The notes: generated by a model from the sequence alone, not told the origin. Counted from the stretch's first letter, positions 35,840 to 50,281 are shown. The stretch: 64,000 nucleotides of DNA from Lunularia cruciata (GCA_948567375.1 OX419760.1:64290911-64354910); one strand, 5' to 3'. Numbers and translations: made by a program.

Positions 35840-37880
35840 GCAATTTTTTATATTAGTTGGGTGTCCATGCAATGCATAGGATAGCTTGTTTTGTTCATCT
35901 TGGGGATTTCTCTAAATAGATTATATATAAACAGATCAAAAATATTTTATTCTATAAATATTTAATAGATATATTATTAAATTGTTTCTTAATTTGTTGT
36001 TTATATCTTAAAATCAATCAATTATTTGATCATGAAGTAAAATTTGAGCTCATAAGAATTGATTTTTTCTTTACATTTACTAATGTTACTATTGAAAAGT
36101 CAAAGAGTTAAAAAGTTAGATTATTGTAAGGAGGATATACTTTGATTTCATTATCTCTTAAAACTGTTTTAATTTTATTCTTTAATCTAATAAAGATAAG
36201 GGAATCTAATTTCTAATTTCTAATATCTATCTTTTGAGTTGATTTTATTTTTTAATGAGTTTTACACAGATGGAAAATTTTATTTATTGATCTTAGACTC
36301 ATATTAATGAATAAATTTTAGAATTTTTGGCTTATCCTCTTGGGCATGTTAGGAATTATACAAAAATTACTTATGTTGTTCTATAATATGAGTTTTTCAA
36401 GTTATATTAAGATAAAATTTGCAATCTACTATATTGTATGGAATGGATCAAATATTGACTTATCCTCAAGTGTAAAACAAGAATATTGTTGTATCTAGTT
36501 CATATTTCCAATTGGTAATATGGATCTGGTTACTAAAGTTATAGGGAAATTATTCTCTGAAACTTGAAGTAGTGAGAAAAAAATAAAATAAAATAAAATG
36601 GAGTTTTAACATAGTTTTATTTATAGTATATATTTGATAATAAGTAATTTTCTTAATTTTAATCAATAACTTGATTTGAACGTGAGTTGTATTTTATTGT
36701 TATATGGTTCTAATGTTGTTTTATTTTATTTTCCTAAAGATATTAACCATTTATAAATTATTATAAATCACCTTCACGAATTGCAATCTTGAACTGATTT
36801 TGAACTGCCAAATAAAATCGGCATGGAATATACTCTATGAGTTCTGATATAGTGGAAAGGTAAGACAACATACAAATAAATAGTTGTGAAATTGATGCAC
36901 TAATGCTTCTTTTCCTCATCCTTGACTTAATAAAATATTGTGGATTTTAGCTCCACTTATATGTCCTCTACTCTACTATACGTCCTCTTCTATTACTCTA
37001 ATATTTTGTTGCTTAATTGCTTAATGGGTGCTCATGGATTAAGATTGCATGTTTATAGGGCATGTAGATTATTTATGTAATAATTAAAACATGATTCCTC
37101 ACTAAATTTAAATTAATCCAATTATATTAATTCTCCATATATACGTAGTTCAAGTTTTAGACCACTTCACCAAAAATTGTTTTGGTTGTTTGTAGTCGAA
37201 TTGCTTGCTGGATTGGATGTCAACTTACAGAAGCACTTGGACAAATTACTTGTGGAGTAAACCTCCGCAACCTGCATATGTATCCTAAAATTTCTTTGCA
37301 ATGTAAGCATATGATTTCTTCATGTGTGCTATGGTGTATACTATTCGTTAGTTTCTTCATGTTAGTGAGCCATTGGCTGAAAGCTGCAAGCACAAAGCTA
37401 GCCACGAGCGCATAGCGACCTTCCGGGCCGCACAAACCAAAAGCCCCAATAATAAACATAGGTTATATATATAATACTATTTTAACTTTTACACATTGAA
37501 GAATATTCAAACTCATAAGTATTGACATATATAAGCTCCATTCACAAATTATTTTATATATTATTAAACATTGGGACAAATGAATAACATAACGTCTCAG
37601 AAAATATCTCCATTATGATGTTTTTATTTATGTATATATAAAAAATTGATTTTTTAAAATTTCCTTTTCAAAGTCTTTGGTACTGTTTTAAATTTTTAAA
37701 AATTAACTTATATTTTAGAGTTTTATGTTAGAATTTATGCCAAAAACACAAAGAGTAACTTAGATCTTTCTTCACAAACTTATAAGGTCATTAATAATTT
37801 AAATATATTACATATAATCATGCAAGGATATATTGAGATCAATAATTTGCTCTATATTGTGGATCTTGCAAGAAGTTTGT
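35840..37880. other. Very AT-rich stretch, no gene seen
   Basis: Frames are short and without motifs. A brief CpG-containing patch at about 37380-37440 stands out in composition but codes for nothing recognisable. Confidence 0.5.
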
Positions 37881-38249
37881 ACCCTGATTAGTCAAGCCTA
37901 GTGACAAGACAACTTACTTCACTACAAGAACCCTACCGTCCTCCCATACCGCAAGAGGATATATGCCATCCAATCTAAATCATTTGGCTTATTGAAAGAC
38001 ATTGTCTCTCTCCTTGGCACCAACTATGTCACTCACAACACAATGCAAAGATAGTTTATCACTAAGACACAATCATGGATGTCTTGTTGACCTATACCAA
38101 TACCTTCACTCTTTGAATCTAAGACCTCAACAACTCCTCTTGTATATATAGAGAGAGATATCACTAAAATCTCAATCAACATACACAAAAGGCAAATGCA
38201 TGCCAACCTAGCACTATCTTCTCATCCATCTCACAATGCCAACATGTTT

Positions 38250-39400
38250 TGGTCTGACCTTATTGATTAGTACACGAGTTTCTACTCAACCCATATGCAT
38301 CACGGTTCACCACTCCAAGTGTATGAATAACCATGAAATTATACTCTTGGAAAATCAAAGCCTATTGTGCACGCTTCCTTGAAAGCTTGTTGGATTCCAT
38401 CAACCACTTTAATGGTTGATGATCAATGATGAGAGTGAAAAGATTACCAAATATATAACATTGGAAATATGCTAGTGTACATATTATTGCCAAGCACTCT
38501 CCCTCATATGAACTATACTTCACCTCTACTAAATTTTTGGAACAACCAGCATAGGCCACCACAAACTTCTCCTCATCATCTTGTTAGTTGAGCACTGCTC
38601 CAAGCACCAACGTAGTCCAATTAATATGAAATTGGAACGGGTGTCCTTTGATTGGTTCCCTAAGAATAAGGGTAAATATAAATCTCTCTATGAGCTCTAT
38701 AAAAGCTTCATATTGCTCATCTTCCCAACAACAATCATATGTAAGCTTGGTCAGCTTTATCAAGGCCTTGACAAATGGCACTAAATCCTCTAATAGATCC
38801 ATGATAAAATTTCACCAAGCCGAGGAATGCATGCACTCTATTCACATCCATAGGCCACAGAACAAGTGCAATAGCCTCCACCAAGGTAGATAGTGTGATA
38901 CAAATACTTAACCTACTTGTGGAAGAATCTACACTTCCCAAGATTTAATTTGAGTCCATGAGATCTCAATCTCTTAAACACCTCCAATAAATTTCTCTCA
39001 TGCTACTCCATAATTATAGACCAAAATGTCATCAATATAGCAACAAGTACAATCCAATCGCACTAAGATGTTGTCCATGACTCTCTAAAACTTGGCAAGA
39101 GCATTCTTAAATAGTAAGAATGGCCATCAATATAAAACATCCTAACCATGGTGATCAATAGCCTTAAATGATATCTTGGATTTGTCCTCCTCCTTGATTG
39201 GCAATTGATGATATCCTGCTCAAAAATCCAAAGTACTAAGATATTTTTATGCCCAATTGCATCAAAGATCTCCTTTGATGAAGGCATGATATATAAATCA
39301 ACCCTAGTTTTATTAGTTAATAAGATAATAATATCCACATATTTGCCTATTTGTGTAATTGCCATGCATATCCTTCTTGGATGACATTATTGTAGCTGAA
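38250..39400 (-). pseudogene. Ty3/gypsy reverse transcriptase and RNase H relic
   Basis: On the minus strand the reverse transcriptase starts with MPSSKEIFDAIGHKNILVL (about 39220-39290). It holds the catalytic YIDD at 39028-39039 (CCYIDDILVY) and continues through MDVNRVHAFLGLVKFYHG. RNase H lies at about 38365-38560 (KYSSYEGECLAIICTL, then DHQPLKWLMES). A short connection towards integrase follows (FQEYNFMVIHTLG). Numerous stops and frameshifts break it. The integrase and LTRs are not seen, so both ends are truncated. The protease region may extend to about 40 kb but is too decayed to place. Confidence 0.85.
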
Positions 39401-41396
39401 GCATACTCTTCATGTTAAATCTTCACCAAAGTAGCATCAAAAAGAACTCTAATTGCTCTAAATCAAAGTTCTTTCTATGTCACTATAAATCAATCAATCA
39501 AATTAAAAATTGGTGTATCACTAGTTAGCTCAATCCAAATACCAAGTCATTTTAGAGAACTTGAATCTTTCATATTAAAGGCACAACTACTTGTATGGCA
39601 AGAACCTCCAAACTCTATCTTTTGCCTCTTGTAGATTGGGTCCAATGTCTCGCTCCCAAGTACCTTCTATAAATAATGTAGAAGTGGAAGATGCACTAAC
39701 TAGTTTAAACACCAAGCCTTGGGAGCAATACCATCATGCCTTAATTGCTTGAAACCTTCTATTGTAGTTGTAAGCTCCACACGTCCTCTAGTTATGTTCC
39801 AAATAGACCAATGGTGTATCTCAAGTAGATCACACTTACTAGTTGTGTCCCAAGAATACTTTGGCCACTTGGTACATTGCCCCTAACATGTGCTTGAATA
39901 ATCTTGATAGGCATAAAGCTCACAAGAGTCTGAATGGTGATGCTTATCAAGTGTATCTTATGTTGCTTGGCCAATTTAGGTCAAATAGTTCAAATCCATA
40001 GCCCAACCTAACACTTGATGCTTGGATGCCTCTAACATTTCTAACACAATGATAATACTTATATGGAAACTCAATTCCCACTCCCTTTCATTGGTGTTGG
40101 GCTCCACCAATTGCTGTAATTGTGAGTCCAAAATAAATCAAAGACCTCTCTCCCTTTAAGCATGAAAGGCTAAGAAACTCATGAGTGTAGGTAAAGCAAC
40201 TCTAAATTACCCAACAAGGTTCACCACTACCATGGATGACCTATCAACCACTTCTACCATCTAAGACTAGTATCCAATATCCAAAAATATCACTAATAAT
40301 CAATTGTGCTAGTAGTTGAATCCCAACATAGGCACATTGTAAAATCTCTTTAGATACGAGGTTTGTCTACCAAAGGCAAAGACTATGTGCGCAAGATCTA
40401 ACTCTAGCTACATCCAACAATATTCCAAGGCCAATTTAAGACCAAACCTTATGTGTACTTACCACCACCAATGTGTGAGAATCATCCATCAAAGGAATGT
40501 TCTCCAAAATATATGTTGGAGAAACTGCTTGATGAAATTGGAAATTTTATATACATAGTATCTCCCCAAACAGACCAAAATGGGGATCATTTAGACCTTG
40601 ACCTTGTCTAGCACATGTATATCTTTGACATGGCCATCCAAAAATCATCAAATTAATGGTACCATTTCTTTGTAGATTTTGTGCTCCCAACAAGGAAATG
40701 TTTGATGGTAGGATCTTGTGATATTCCTTGATTATTGATATTGGTAATAACTCTGGATACTGATAAGCCAACTGTGCTACATGATATAGAGAGAATAATC
40801 AGTAGTCTCTTCTCTCTCTACATACAAGTACCTTTGAACATGTATGCATGTATGCAATATCACAATTATCCCATCACCATCCCATCAAACAAATCCAATA
40901 AGCATATTCCTTCCATTGGATACTGCCAAACAATAGGTGTGGTATCCTAAACCACTCTAGAAATTAAAAGTCACATAAGAGAGTACATAGGACCAAGAAA
41001 ACACTCTCTAGTAGGGGAGAAGATGGATCTTTGATCTTTGTAGATGTTTGCAAATGCGGAAATATAGATGAAGAAAAATGTACAAAGAATCTATGTTTTG
41101 CAAATACACTTTTCAAATGTAAAGATCAGCTAAGAATCTACATAAGAGTACATGGTGGTAAGGGGTAATGAGGCTTTGTTGTGGAGTACATATATTGATT
41201 TTAGAGGGTGGTGTTATAGAAGCCATTTTCCTCAATATGCCATGTTTGAGCGCAAGGCATGAGTTGACATATGAGATAAAAGAAAGAGATGTGGGCTGAT
41301 TTTTCAATGTGAAGTTGAATTTGACATCATAGATTTTGATGGTATGGATGAAGATGGAAATAGTTTTCACATTAAAAAATATGCTATATTCTTAAG

Positions 41397-42060
41397 TTGG
41401 TGGGACTTTGCCCATACCCCTTTCTATTTGGTGGACCAAACCATTGCATATTACCCTACCAAATTTATTACTATGCTCTTCAAAAATCAGATCCAATTCC
41501 TTTTATAAAAATTAATGAGGATGGATGTAATTCATTTTATACATTTCTTGCTTTAGTTAAAAATCATGAGGTGTTTAATGAGGAAAACCAAGGAAGGAAG
41601 CAGACACTTATGTGGATCCAGCTTGTTGTAGCCTTGGACAGATTTGGTCATAATGGGAATGGGGCATGTATAGCTAGAGGCACCAACTTGTGGGGTATTA
41701 GTGTTGGGTCCACTACACGTTTCATTGATAGAGTAATCATTGCAATTATAACAAATCTAGTAGAGAGGTTGAGTGGCTTGATATGGAGGAAAGAGAAAGG
41801 ATCTGACAACTATTTGGAGCAAAAGGATTCCTTGGCTGTGTGGGATTGGTTGATTAAACACTTTTCACATTGGTTCAAAGACCAAAAATTGATAGTGAAA
41901 CTTATTTTAGTATGAAAGGATCTTACTCTATCAATGGATAAGTAATCTTTGGTGATATGAGGAGAATAATTGACTTCTCTAGGGGTAAGGATACATTTAG
42001 TGTGGTATAATTTAGTGTGGATGCTGTCATTGGTGTTCACTAGATTGCATCAACATTCAA
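41397..42060 (+). pseudogene. PIF/Harbinger-like transposase relic
   Basis: A 172-codon frame carries VALDRFGHNGNGACIARGTN, LWGISVGSTTRFIDRVIIAI and a WDWLI-KHF region. This resembles the helix-turn-helix segment before the DDE domain of PIF/Harbinger-type transposases (G.NGN..SI....GVS.G). After a frameshift near 41895, the next frame gives ETYFSMKGSYSING, a stop, then VIFGDMRRIIDFSRG. That fits the 'YFSRKG-YSIN-Q-V-D-R-I' part of the catalytic domain in these proteins. The catalytic acidic residues cannot be placed with confidence. Terminal inverted repeats were not found. It is dead, probably old. Confidence 0.6.
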
Positions 42061-42325
42061 TTGCTAAGATTATTGCATGCTCCATTGTGAGTTCCTTCAC
42101 AAGTTCATGAGTTCAGTATTTATTCTCACACTTTCATTTGGATAAAATATGCAAGAATGCCTGGCTCTTGCCATGATATGACTTGTCTAAAAAGATCAAG
42201 ATTGATTTGAATACCTTATGGAGTGATTTGAATGCAAGTGGAGCTAACAAGTCCTTTGGTCTACATCAGTATCTTTGACATGTTGGATTTTCCTTGACAA
42301 ATTATCAACCTTATAGTTCTCTAAC

Positions 42326-42655
42326 GTGTGGTCATTCTTCAATTGATCCTCAATTGAACGCATGACTTATTCTTGTCACTCAAATTTATCCTAATCATGA
42401 AGTAGCCATTTTTGTTGAATGTACCTTCTTGATTGGTATGGCCCAAGTGAAAGTTGTTAAGGTGTCTTTGAATTGGGTTGATCATTCCAATGCAAAGTAC
42501 CCTTACTTTGGATATACTATCCTTGCAATCCAATCTGAGTCCTTCTTCCTTTGACACAAAGTTGACTTCCTTGGGTCAGATCCAAACACACAATTCTACT
42601 CTTCTTTCTTTCATGTGGCTTTAATTTAGCTTCAATAGTTCACTTCTTCTCTTGA
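42326..42655 (+). repeat. Dispersed repeat, copy A
   Basis: This matches 57327-57850 in the same orientation. Shared blocks include GTCATTCTTCAATTGATC, a CAAAGTTGTTAAGG-like block, GGTTGATCATTCCAATG and TTGGGTCAGATCCAAACACA (TTGGGTCGGATCC in the other). The two copies have different internal deletions. Confidence 0.8.
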
Positions 42656-43699
42656 AAAAAAAAAAAGAAGATACCAGAATGGGAACACTCCATCAAGTAG
42701 CACAAGGAAATGTCATAAAGGTTACAATAAGGCTAACTTGCAACACACACTTGCTAATATAGGTTTAAGGTTCTGTAATATTCCATATAGTATAAGAGCT
42801 TTGTCTACTATCCTTATCCTTTCACAACTAACATGTCTCTCTCATCTCTATTTTTTACTAGTCAGATCACATGTTCTCAAATTTAAATGGCCCAGTAAAT
42901 GCCCCAAAGAAAAGGGAGAAATGGAATAAAAGCACACCAAAAAGTGTTAAGGAGAAGGAAGAGCTGAAAAATCTAGGAAAGTGGTAGAAAGGCTAGAGAA
43001 CTAAGCCCTATGTTGCTGTTGTGCCAAGTAACAAACACAAGAAATATGTAAAAAGAGTGATATGAGAACCTATAATTGAATGGTGTGGTAGAGATCTTCT
43101 AAGGGTATGTTTGGCAATTGAAAGGAGAGTGCCATTGATGGAATGGAAGCACCCACTACTGGTGCTTGTTGATGAAGACTTAGAGCCTATGATCTTTGTA
43201 GTGTGACAAAGACCTCCTTTTGTAAATAAGAGATAAACATGCAGGTAAGAAAGCCAATGCGCCTCTCCTTTATACTGAGCCCTATGCTGCCTCTCAAAAG
43301 AGACTATCAAATTGATGATGAAGATGGCCAAAGATATCCATTGTTAGGGGAACAAAGGTATTGGAGGTAAGTTGTGGGAGAATGATTTTCGCATCTCATG
43401 TCTAGATGCTAGCTTGTGCCAAAGCCTTTGGTTGAAGCATATTTTCCATCATTACATCATACAACATATGTCGGCCATCCCTAAAAGAGAAAATATTAAT
43501 GCACACTCTCTAGTGAGGTGGGCATAGTAGGACCTTTTCCATCACTCAATTTAAACCTATAAGAAAGTAGATGGTAGGATTTGGGCCATACATCTCTAAT
43601 AGCACCATGGACTCTTGTATGCTCTCCTCTTATGGCACAGTAGGATATGGATGCCTTCAACATGAAGTGTAGAACTAGGGGGCATTGGTCTAGTATGCC

Positions 43700-46000
43700 C
43701 AAGAGTGTTGGATATGGTAGACCTAGCCAAATTCAGAGCCACGGTGAACTCTTTTGATGTGAATTAAAAGTCCTCAATTAAAGGGGAGGCATGAAGCCAA
43801 GCTCTGGCACTCTTCCTACCACAAGAGAAGATCCTAGTTTTGTTGGGTAAAGGCATGTTATTGAGCATGCTAGAAAGGATGTGAGTGTGTATATGCTCAT
43901 TAAGCTCTACGTGAATCTTCTTAGAGTCTAAGAAAATAAAGTCTAAAAAGAGATGAAGTGTTGTATGTGATGGTCTTAAGAATAAATCATGAGCCAATCA
44001 AAGAGATGGCTAGAAATCATAAGTGCTTCAATCAATTGCTATGATGGGTAGCAATAAAAATGAGTGCTCCTCATATAAGAACCTATTTGCCAAAAAAGGA
44101 AGCCTCAAGTGCCTAAGCTTGTAAGTAAGTTGTTGGTGCAATATGATAAGTTGTTGGTGATATGATATCACATCCTCCTATGGTTATGGGAGGAACTATC
44201 TACAATTGACACTAGTCCTCTAATAATTTTAAGAGCATACATGGCCCTAAGAGTGTGGAGAAGGTGTGGTACATGTGATTATTGAAAGACATAGATGTGG
44301 TAGGAAAACCATTGTGGGAAGATATGTATGTGCTAATATGATGTCTTTGAGACATAACATTGCAAAAAGAGAGAGTAGGCTACTCATGTATTCCCCAACC
44401 TAGGGAATAGGTGGGCATGAGAAGAAGCCTAAATCAAGGTATTTGAGATATATGATCTAAAAAAATCCTCAAATTCCAAGAGAAGAACCCAATATCTTCA
44501 AACCTCCTAGTAGGAGGTTTGAAGAAACCTGCATTTATGAGTCTGAACTCATAAATCCAAGGTCTTGAGATTAAGTGTGAAAGCTTACACTACTCAAACT
44601 ACATTCTCCACGAGGCCCAAGATGTAGCTATCATTTGATACAGATGGAAAAAGATACGTGGGAAACATGACTGCCACCAATCACAAACTTATGTAGTGAG
44701 CTATGGCAAATAAGCCCCCCCCCCCTTCCAAAGGATCTCCTTGGCATGTATCCTTTGCAAATGCTAATTGAGGGAAATTTCTTGTGATAATATAGTGTTT
44801 GTACAACAATGGTTTCTCAATGCCATTCAAAGAATGCACAAAGAGAGGATCTATTCCCATGCAACACCAAGAGCTCAAAACAATGCTAGATGAGAATGAT
44901 ATTGAATTCATTTGAGACATCCAATCAGATGACTACCTAGTCAAGATGGAGGTCCAAAGGAAGCTCTAATGCCAGTAAGAACTGCCTAACAACTCCTTGG
45001 CATGACTATTGCATATTGATGAGGAGACAAGAAAGATAAAAGAAGTGGAAAAGTTTTAGACAAATAGTGTGTGACAATAAATGCAAGAAGACATCTCCTA
45101 TGGCTATGGAGTGCATATTAGATGTCTCTCTAGATAGAACAAGGAGATGAGATGCACCAAAAAAACAAGCCATACCCAAGGGCACCAAACTTGAAGCAAG
45201 ATGCTAGCAGGAAGCAAAGAGAAGAGAGAAGCTTGAGTCTGGCAAGTCAAGGAAGAGACAATCCCCCAAATGTTCAAAAACTAATCTTGAAGGACCACTT
45301 GCCAAGTTTAAACATGGAGAGTGCAATAAAGTGTGGGCAAAGAAGGACTTTGTAAGCTATAACTCCTCATTTGGGTAGTAATCATGGATAAAAGAAGGAA
45401 GTTCATAAGTGGTCAATGGGTGGAGATCCTATAAAGTTGAGGGAGTATCAATAGAAAAGGGTGTTAGTCTAGAGGTAAGGAATCCTGGACTACTTGCCAA
45501 TACTTCCTTACCTACCCTATATCAACAAAAAACATAAAATATGATGCTTTGGAGGTGGAGGATAAGCCTATGGGAACTTGATGATTTGTATGGCTACCAC
45601 TTGTGCTTGGATAGTGTACTCTTCTTGTAAAATGGGCCAATCTCCTTGTAGAAACCAATGAATCCAAGAGGCATTCTTGTGGTGTTTGGATGCATCCCTA
45701 TGAGCAAGAAGAAGCAAAGTCCATTGAGTGAAGAGAGCTAGTAGCATCCAAGTAGAAGCATCTGGTTCTTGATCATATGCCAAGATGGCACATAGGAGTA
45801 TGGAAAGCATGGAACCACTAGATATCAAAGGAGCATTGAGAACCTAGTGTGCATGCAAGGATAAGGTAGGAATGGGAGTAGAGCCTAAAGGAGGTCCAAG
45901 AAGTGTAAGCCAAAAGTAAGATTGTGGTGGAGTGAGAGAGTTGAGGTGTGAAGAAAGTCTAGGGAAGGAGGTGGCAAAGTGACCTCTACTCTCATCTATA
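43700..46000 (-). mobile_element. Unclassified dispersed element, copy 2
   Basis: This is the inverted partner of 12990-16000. The minus strand encodes LDSKKIHVELNEHIHTHIL near 43.85-43.96 kb, then ARAWLHASPLIEDF, against IAWLYASFLLETF in copy 1. It also has the ACTAGACCAATGCC block near 43.69 kb. A 12-base poly(C) run sits at about 44707. The element type is not recognised. Confidence 0.5.
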
Positions 46001-46418
46001 AGCATCTAGTTTTCTCTTGATGTTGTACCAAGCCAACCTATACCTATGGGCAATCAAGACAAGACTACATAGATCACTAGTGGAGTAGGATGTAACGGAG
46101 TGCTAAGGGTACTAGAAGAGAGATGGTGGTTAATGTGGAGGGATCAAAACAAGTGGAGGTGGTGGTGGATCTAAGAAGCAAGGAGGAAAGGCCATGGAGG
46201 ACAAGGAGGCCCAAAGGAGATAATTGGTGGAGGATCCTCCAAAAGAGAATCAACCAAAGTAGGTTCCTCGCCGTGGATGGTAGAGGATGTGGCAAAGGAG
46301 GAGAAGCAGCTCCATCCAAGGGAACATGGGCTCCTATAGGTGGTGCTTAAATCTATGTCTTAGATGCATGTATGGAGTATGTGCTATATGTATGTGTGCT
46401 ATATGTATGGAGTATGCT

Positions 46419-46446
46419 CTCCTCATCTAGCACCCTAGATGAGGAG
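46419..46446. repeat. Perfect 12-pair hairpin next to the copia element
   Basis: CTCCTCATCTAG, loop CACC, CTAGATGAGGAG. It ends ten bases before the left LTR. It is preceded by repeats of GTGCTATATGTATG and ATGTATGGAGTATG. Confidence 0.9.
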
Positions 46447-46456
46447 TGTTGTCTTT

Positions 46457-46874
46457 TGTTAGAAAATACAGTCCCAAGGACCTCTCGCTATAGCACATCA
46501 TAAGGCACATTAAACTTAAATGAAAGGACTAATAGGAAATAATGTGGTTCACTCCCTATCCCAAAAGCTACCTCCATTGCTGAAACATGCTCACACCAGC
46601 CTTTGAACCTTTATTTCTCATTGCACATAGATAAATACACACACCAACAGAGATAGTCCCTCAGCATTGTTATCCAATTGAACTCCTGAATATTGACTTG
46701 TGGGACTTCATGAGTATTGACCACTCAAGATATCTAGTCATTTTAATACTTAGCCTAAGTATGATTGAACATATCTAGACAAGTGATTGTCCTTGTCCTT
46801 ACTGCTTGTTTCATCAATCAAGTTTTCTCTTGCTCTTGATTGATCAAGTCATTGATAACAAGCCAAACATAACA
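46457..46874 (-). mobile_element. 3' LTR of the Ty1/copia element
   Basis: In element sense the LTR starts TGTTATGTTTGGC and ends TTTTCTAACA. It matches 51016-51428 along its whole length with scattered substitutions and small indels. The element lies on the minus strand, so this is the downstream LTR. Confidence 0.95.
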
Positions 46875-46890
46875 ATCCTCACCTTTTGCT
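46875..46890 (-). other. Polypurine tract of the copia element
   Basis: In element sense AAAAGGTGAGGAT directly precedes the 3' LTR, the place where plus-strand DNA synthesis is primed. Confidence 0.7.
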
Positions 46891-46894
46891 TGTA

Positions 46895-49800
46895 TCCACC
46901 ATATCATCTCAAAGAGCAACATTGAACGTTGAGCAAGTTCATGCAAAACTTGAACTTCTCAACAAGAACAAGTTTAGTCAACATATCAGCTGCATTTACC
47001 TTTGTGGAAATCTTTTGCAAATTGATCTCACCATTTGTCACAACTTCCTTAATAAAATGATGTCTTAAATCAATATGCTTTGTCCTTGAATGATATAGTT
47101 GATTCTTGGCCAAGTGAATAGCGCATTGGCTATCACAAAAAAGTGTGGAATTCATGTTAGGGAGTCCTACATCCTTGGCTAATCTTTGTAGCCATATTGC
47201 CTCTTTGGCAGCCTCAATTGTTGCCATATATTCTGCCTCTATAGTAGAAAGAGCAATAGTAGATTAGAGAGTAGACTTCTAACTTACTGCACCATCAACA
47301 AGTGTAAAAACAAATCTTGTTGTAGACCTTCTCTTATCCAAGTCTCCAGAAAAATCCAAATCTACATACCCTATAATTCATCTTTCTCGGTCCTTCTCCA
47401 CATCAAAGGTCATGCCAATATTTATAGTCCCTTTCAAGTAACAAAGTATCCACTTCACAACTTCCCAGTATTGTTTCCATGGATTTGCCATGTATCTACT
47501 CACCATGTCCATAGCATATGAGATGTCTGGTCTAGTGCAAACCATAGTATACATTCAATTCCCAACAGCACTAGCATAAGGAATATTTGACATTACTTTT
47601 CTCTCCTCATTTGATGGACATTGCTCTTATGATATCCTAAAATGACTTGCCATTGGAGTGTTTATTGGTTTTGCTTTCTGCATGCCAAATAAAGCAAGTA
47701 ATTTTTCCAAATATCTTCTTTGAGATACCCTTAACTTTCCCTTGCTCCTCCTATCTTGGTGGATTTCAATCCCAAGCACCATCTTTGAAGAACCAAAGTC
47801 CTTCATATCAAACTCCTTACCAAGTTGTGCTTTTAATTTCCACCTCAACCATATTGTACGCAGCAATCAACATATCATCCACATATAGTACCAAGATGAT
47901 TAAATCAAATATATTAGGTCCATGTAGCTTCTTGAGGTACACACAAAAATCTGATTCACTTTTGTTATATACATGCCTCAACATGAAAGCATCAGATTTC
48001 ATGTACCAAAGTCTTGAGCTTTGCTTTAGTCCATATCAAGACTTTGTAACATGCAAACTAAGTTCTGGTTCCTTGGTACCACAAAACCTTCATGTTGATG
48101 CATGTAAGTCTCCTCCTCCAATTCTCCATGTATAAAACCAGTTGTAACATTTAGTTGCTCCAACTCCAAGTTATGCAATGCAACTATTGCCAATATTTCA
48201 CAAATTGAAGAGATTTTTACCAATGGTGTAAAAATCTCATTGAAGTCAATACTTTCTTTTTGGCTATAACCCATTGCTACAAGCCTTGCTTTGTATTGAT
48301 CTCCACCTGATTTTGGAAGTCCTTCCTTCCTCTGGAATATCCATCTACAACCAATTCCTTCTTTCCCATAGGCAATTTTTCAAGTCTCCAAGTTTGGTTC
48401 TTGGCGAGAGACTTCATCTCCTCTTCCATTGCACAATGTCACTTTTGACACTCTTGATCTTTCATTGCCTCTTCATATGAAGAAGGCTCACCATTCTCTG
48501 TAAGAATTGCATAAGCAACAAACAAATCATCAAATCTCTTTGGAGGCCTTCTATCACTATTTGGATATCTACACTCATGAATCACTTTTGGACTTTGCTC
48601 TTCTAATTGTTCACTTGGTAGATCTATAAGAGGTGAAATGTCTTCATTTCAAAAATAAATATCTATTTTTAACAAAATCTGACTGAATTTGTTTTTTCTT
48701 TTCTTTTGCTACACAAATAGTCTTCATTGTACTAGTCTCATTAAAAACTACATCCTTACTAACAACCAGACAATACCTATCTAGATCCCATAATCTATAT
48801 CCCTTTGTATCCTTCTCATATCCCAAGAATATACATTTTCTAGATTTAGGATCTAACTTTGTCCTTTGTTCTTGTTGAATATGAACATAAGCTATGCATC
48901 CAAATACTCTAAGTGAAGAGTAATCGACATGCCTATCTGTCCATTTTTCCATAGGTGTCTTACACTCAATAGCAGTAGAGGGAGAAATGTTTACCAAATG
49001 ACAAGCCATATTTATAGCTTCTGCCCAAAAATTCTTCTCCAATCCGGCATTGCTTAACATACTTCTTGCTTTCTCCAAGAGTGTACAATTTATCCACTCT
49101 AGCATACACCATAATGTTGAGGAGTACATGGTAAAGTGATGAATTATTTCTTCACTCTTACAATATCTATCAAACTCTCCAAATTTTTATCCTCCACCAT
49201 TATCAGATCTCAAACACTTCAATTTTCTTCCAGTTTGTTTCTCCATCATCACCTTCCATTGTTTAAAGATAGAGAAGACCTCTGATTATGCTTCATGTTG
49301 TAGACCCATACTCTCCTTGAGTAATCACCAACCAAAGATACAAAATATAATGCTCCAGATTTTTGAGCTATAGGTCCCAAACATCAAAATGCACATAGGC
49401 TAAAATTCCCTTTGTGCAATGAACTCCTGTGGAAAAGCTTACCCTCCATTGCTTTCCTATTACACAATGCTCACAAAATTTTAACTTACAACTTTGGTAG
49501 TTGTTGCTTGGACAATTAACTTAGACCCCTTTCACTCATATGACCCAAATGTAGGTGCTTTAACTGAGTAAGATCTTTGGGATCTTCATTTTCAGAAATA
49601 GTACTTGCCACTCCTCTAGTGGTGGTCTCTCCAACCAGCTCATAAAGATTTCATATCTTCTTGCTCTTCATTACAACCAATGCTCCTTTTGTTACCTTGA
49701 GTGTTCCATTTTCTGCTTCCCACCTCCAACCATTTGAGTCCAAAGTGCCTAGTGATATCAAATTCTTCCTTAACTCAAGAACATGCCTCACATTAGCAAG

Positions 49801-50199
49801 AGTCCTCACAATACCATAAAACACCTTAATGAGTATTGTACCAGTGCCAATAGCTTTACAAGCCATGTTGTTCCCCATTAATACAGATCCTCCATTGAAT
49901 GGTTTGTACTTATGAAACTACTCCTTATTTGGACACATATGGTAAGAGCAACCTGAGTCCAATATCCATGACTCTTCAAATTGATCTTTGTCTTGGGTAA
50001 CACATAGAACATCATCCACACATCAGATCACTAAACAATACTTGCTTGATCTGAAAGTTGAACTTTATCCTTGTTGGACTCAAGTGTCTTGTTGTTACAA
50101 TCCTTCTTGAAATGTCCAAACTTCCCACAAATCCACCACTTTCCTTTGAAACCTCTAGTTCTAGACTTGGATCTTGATTTACTCTTGATCTGATTTCTC

Positions 50200-50281
<82 letters not shown>

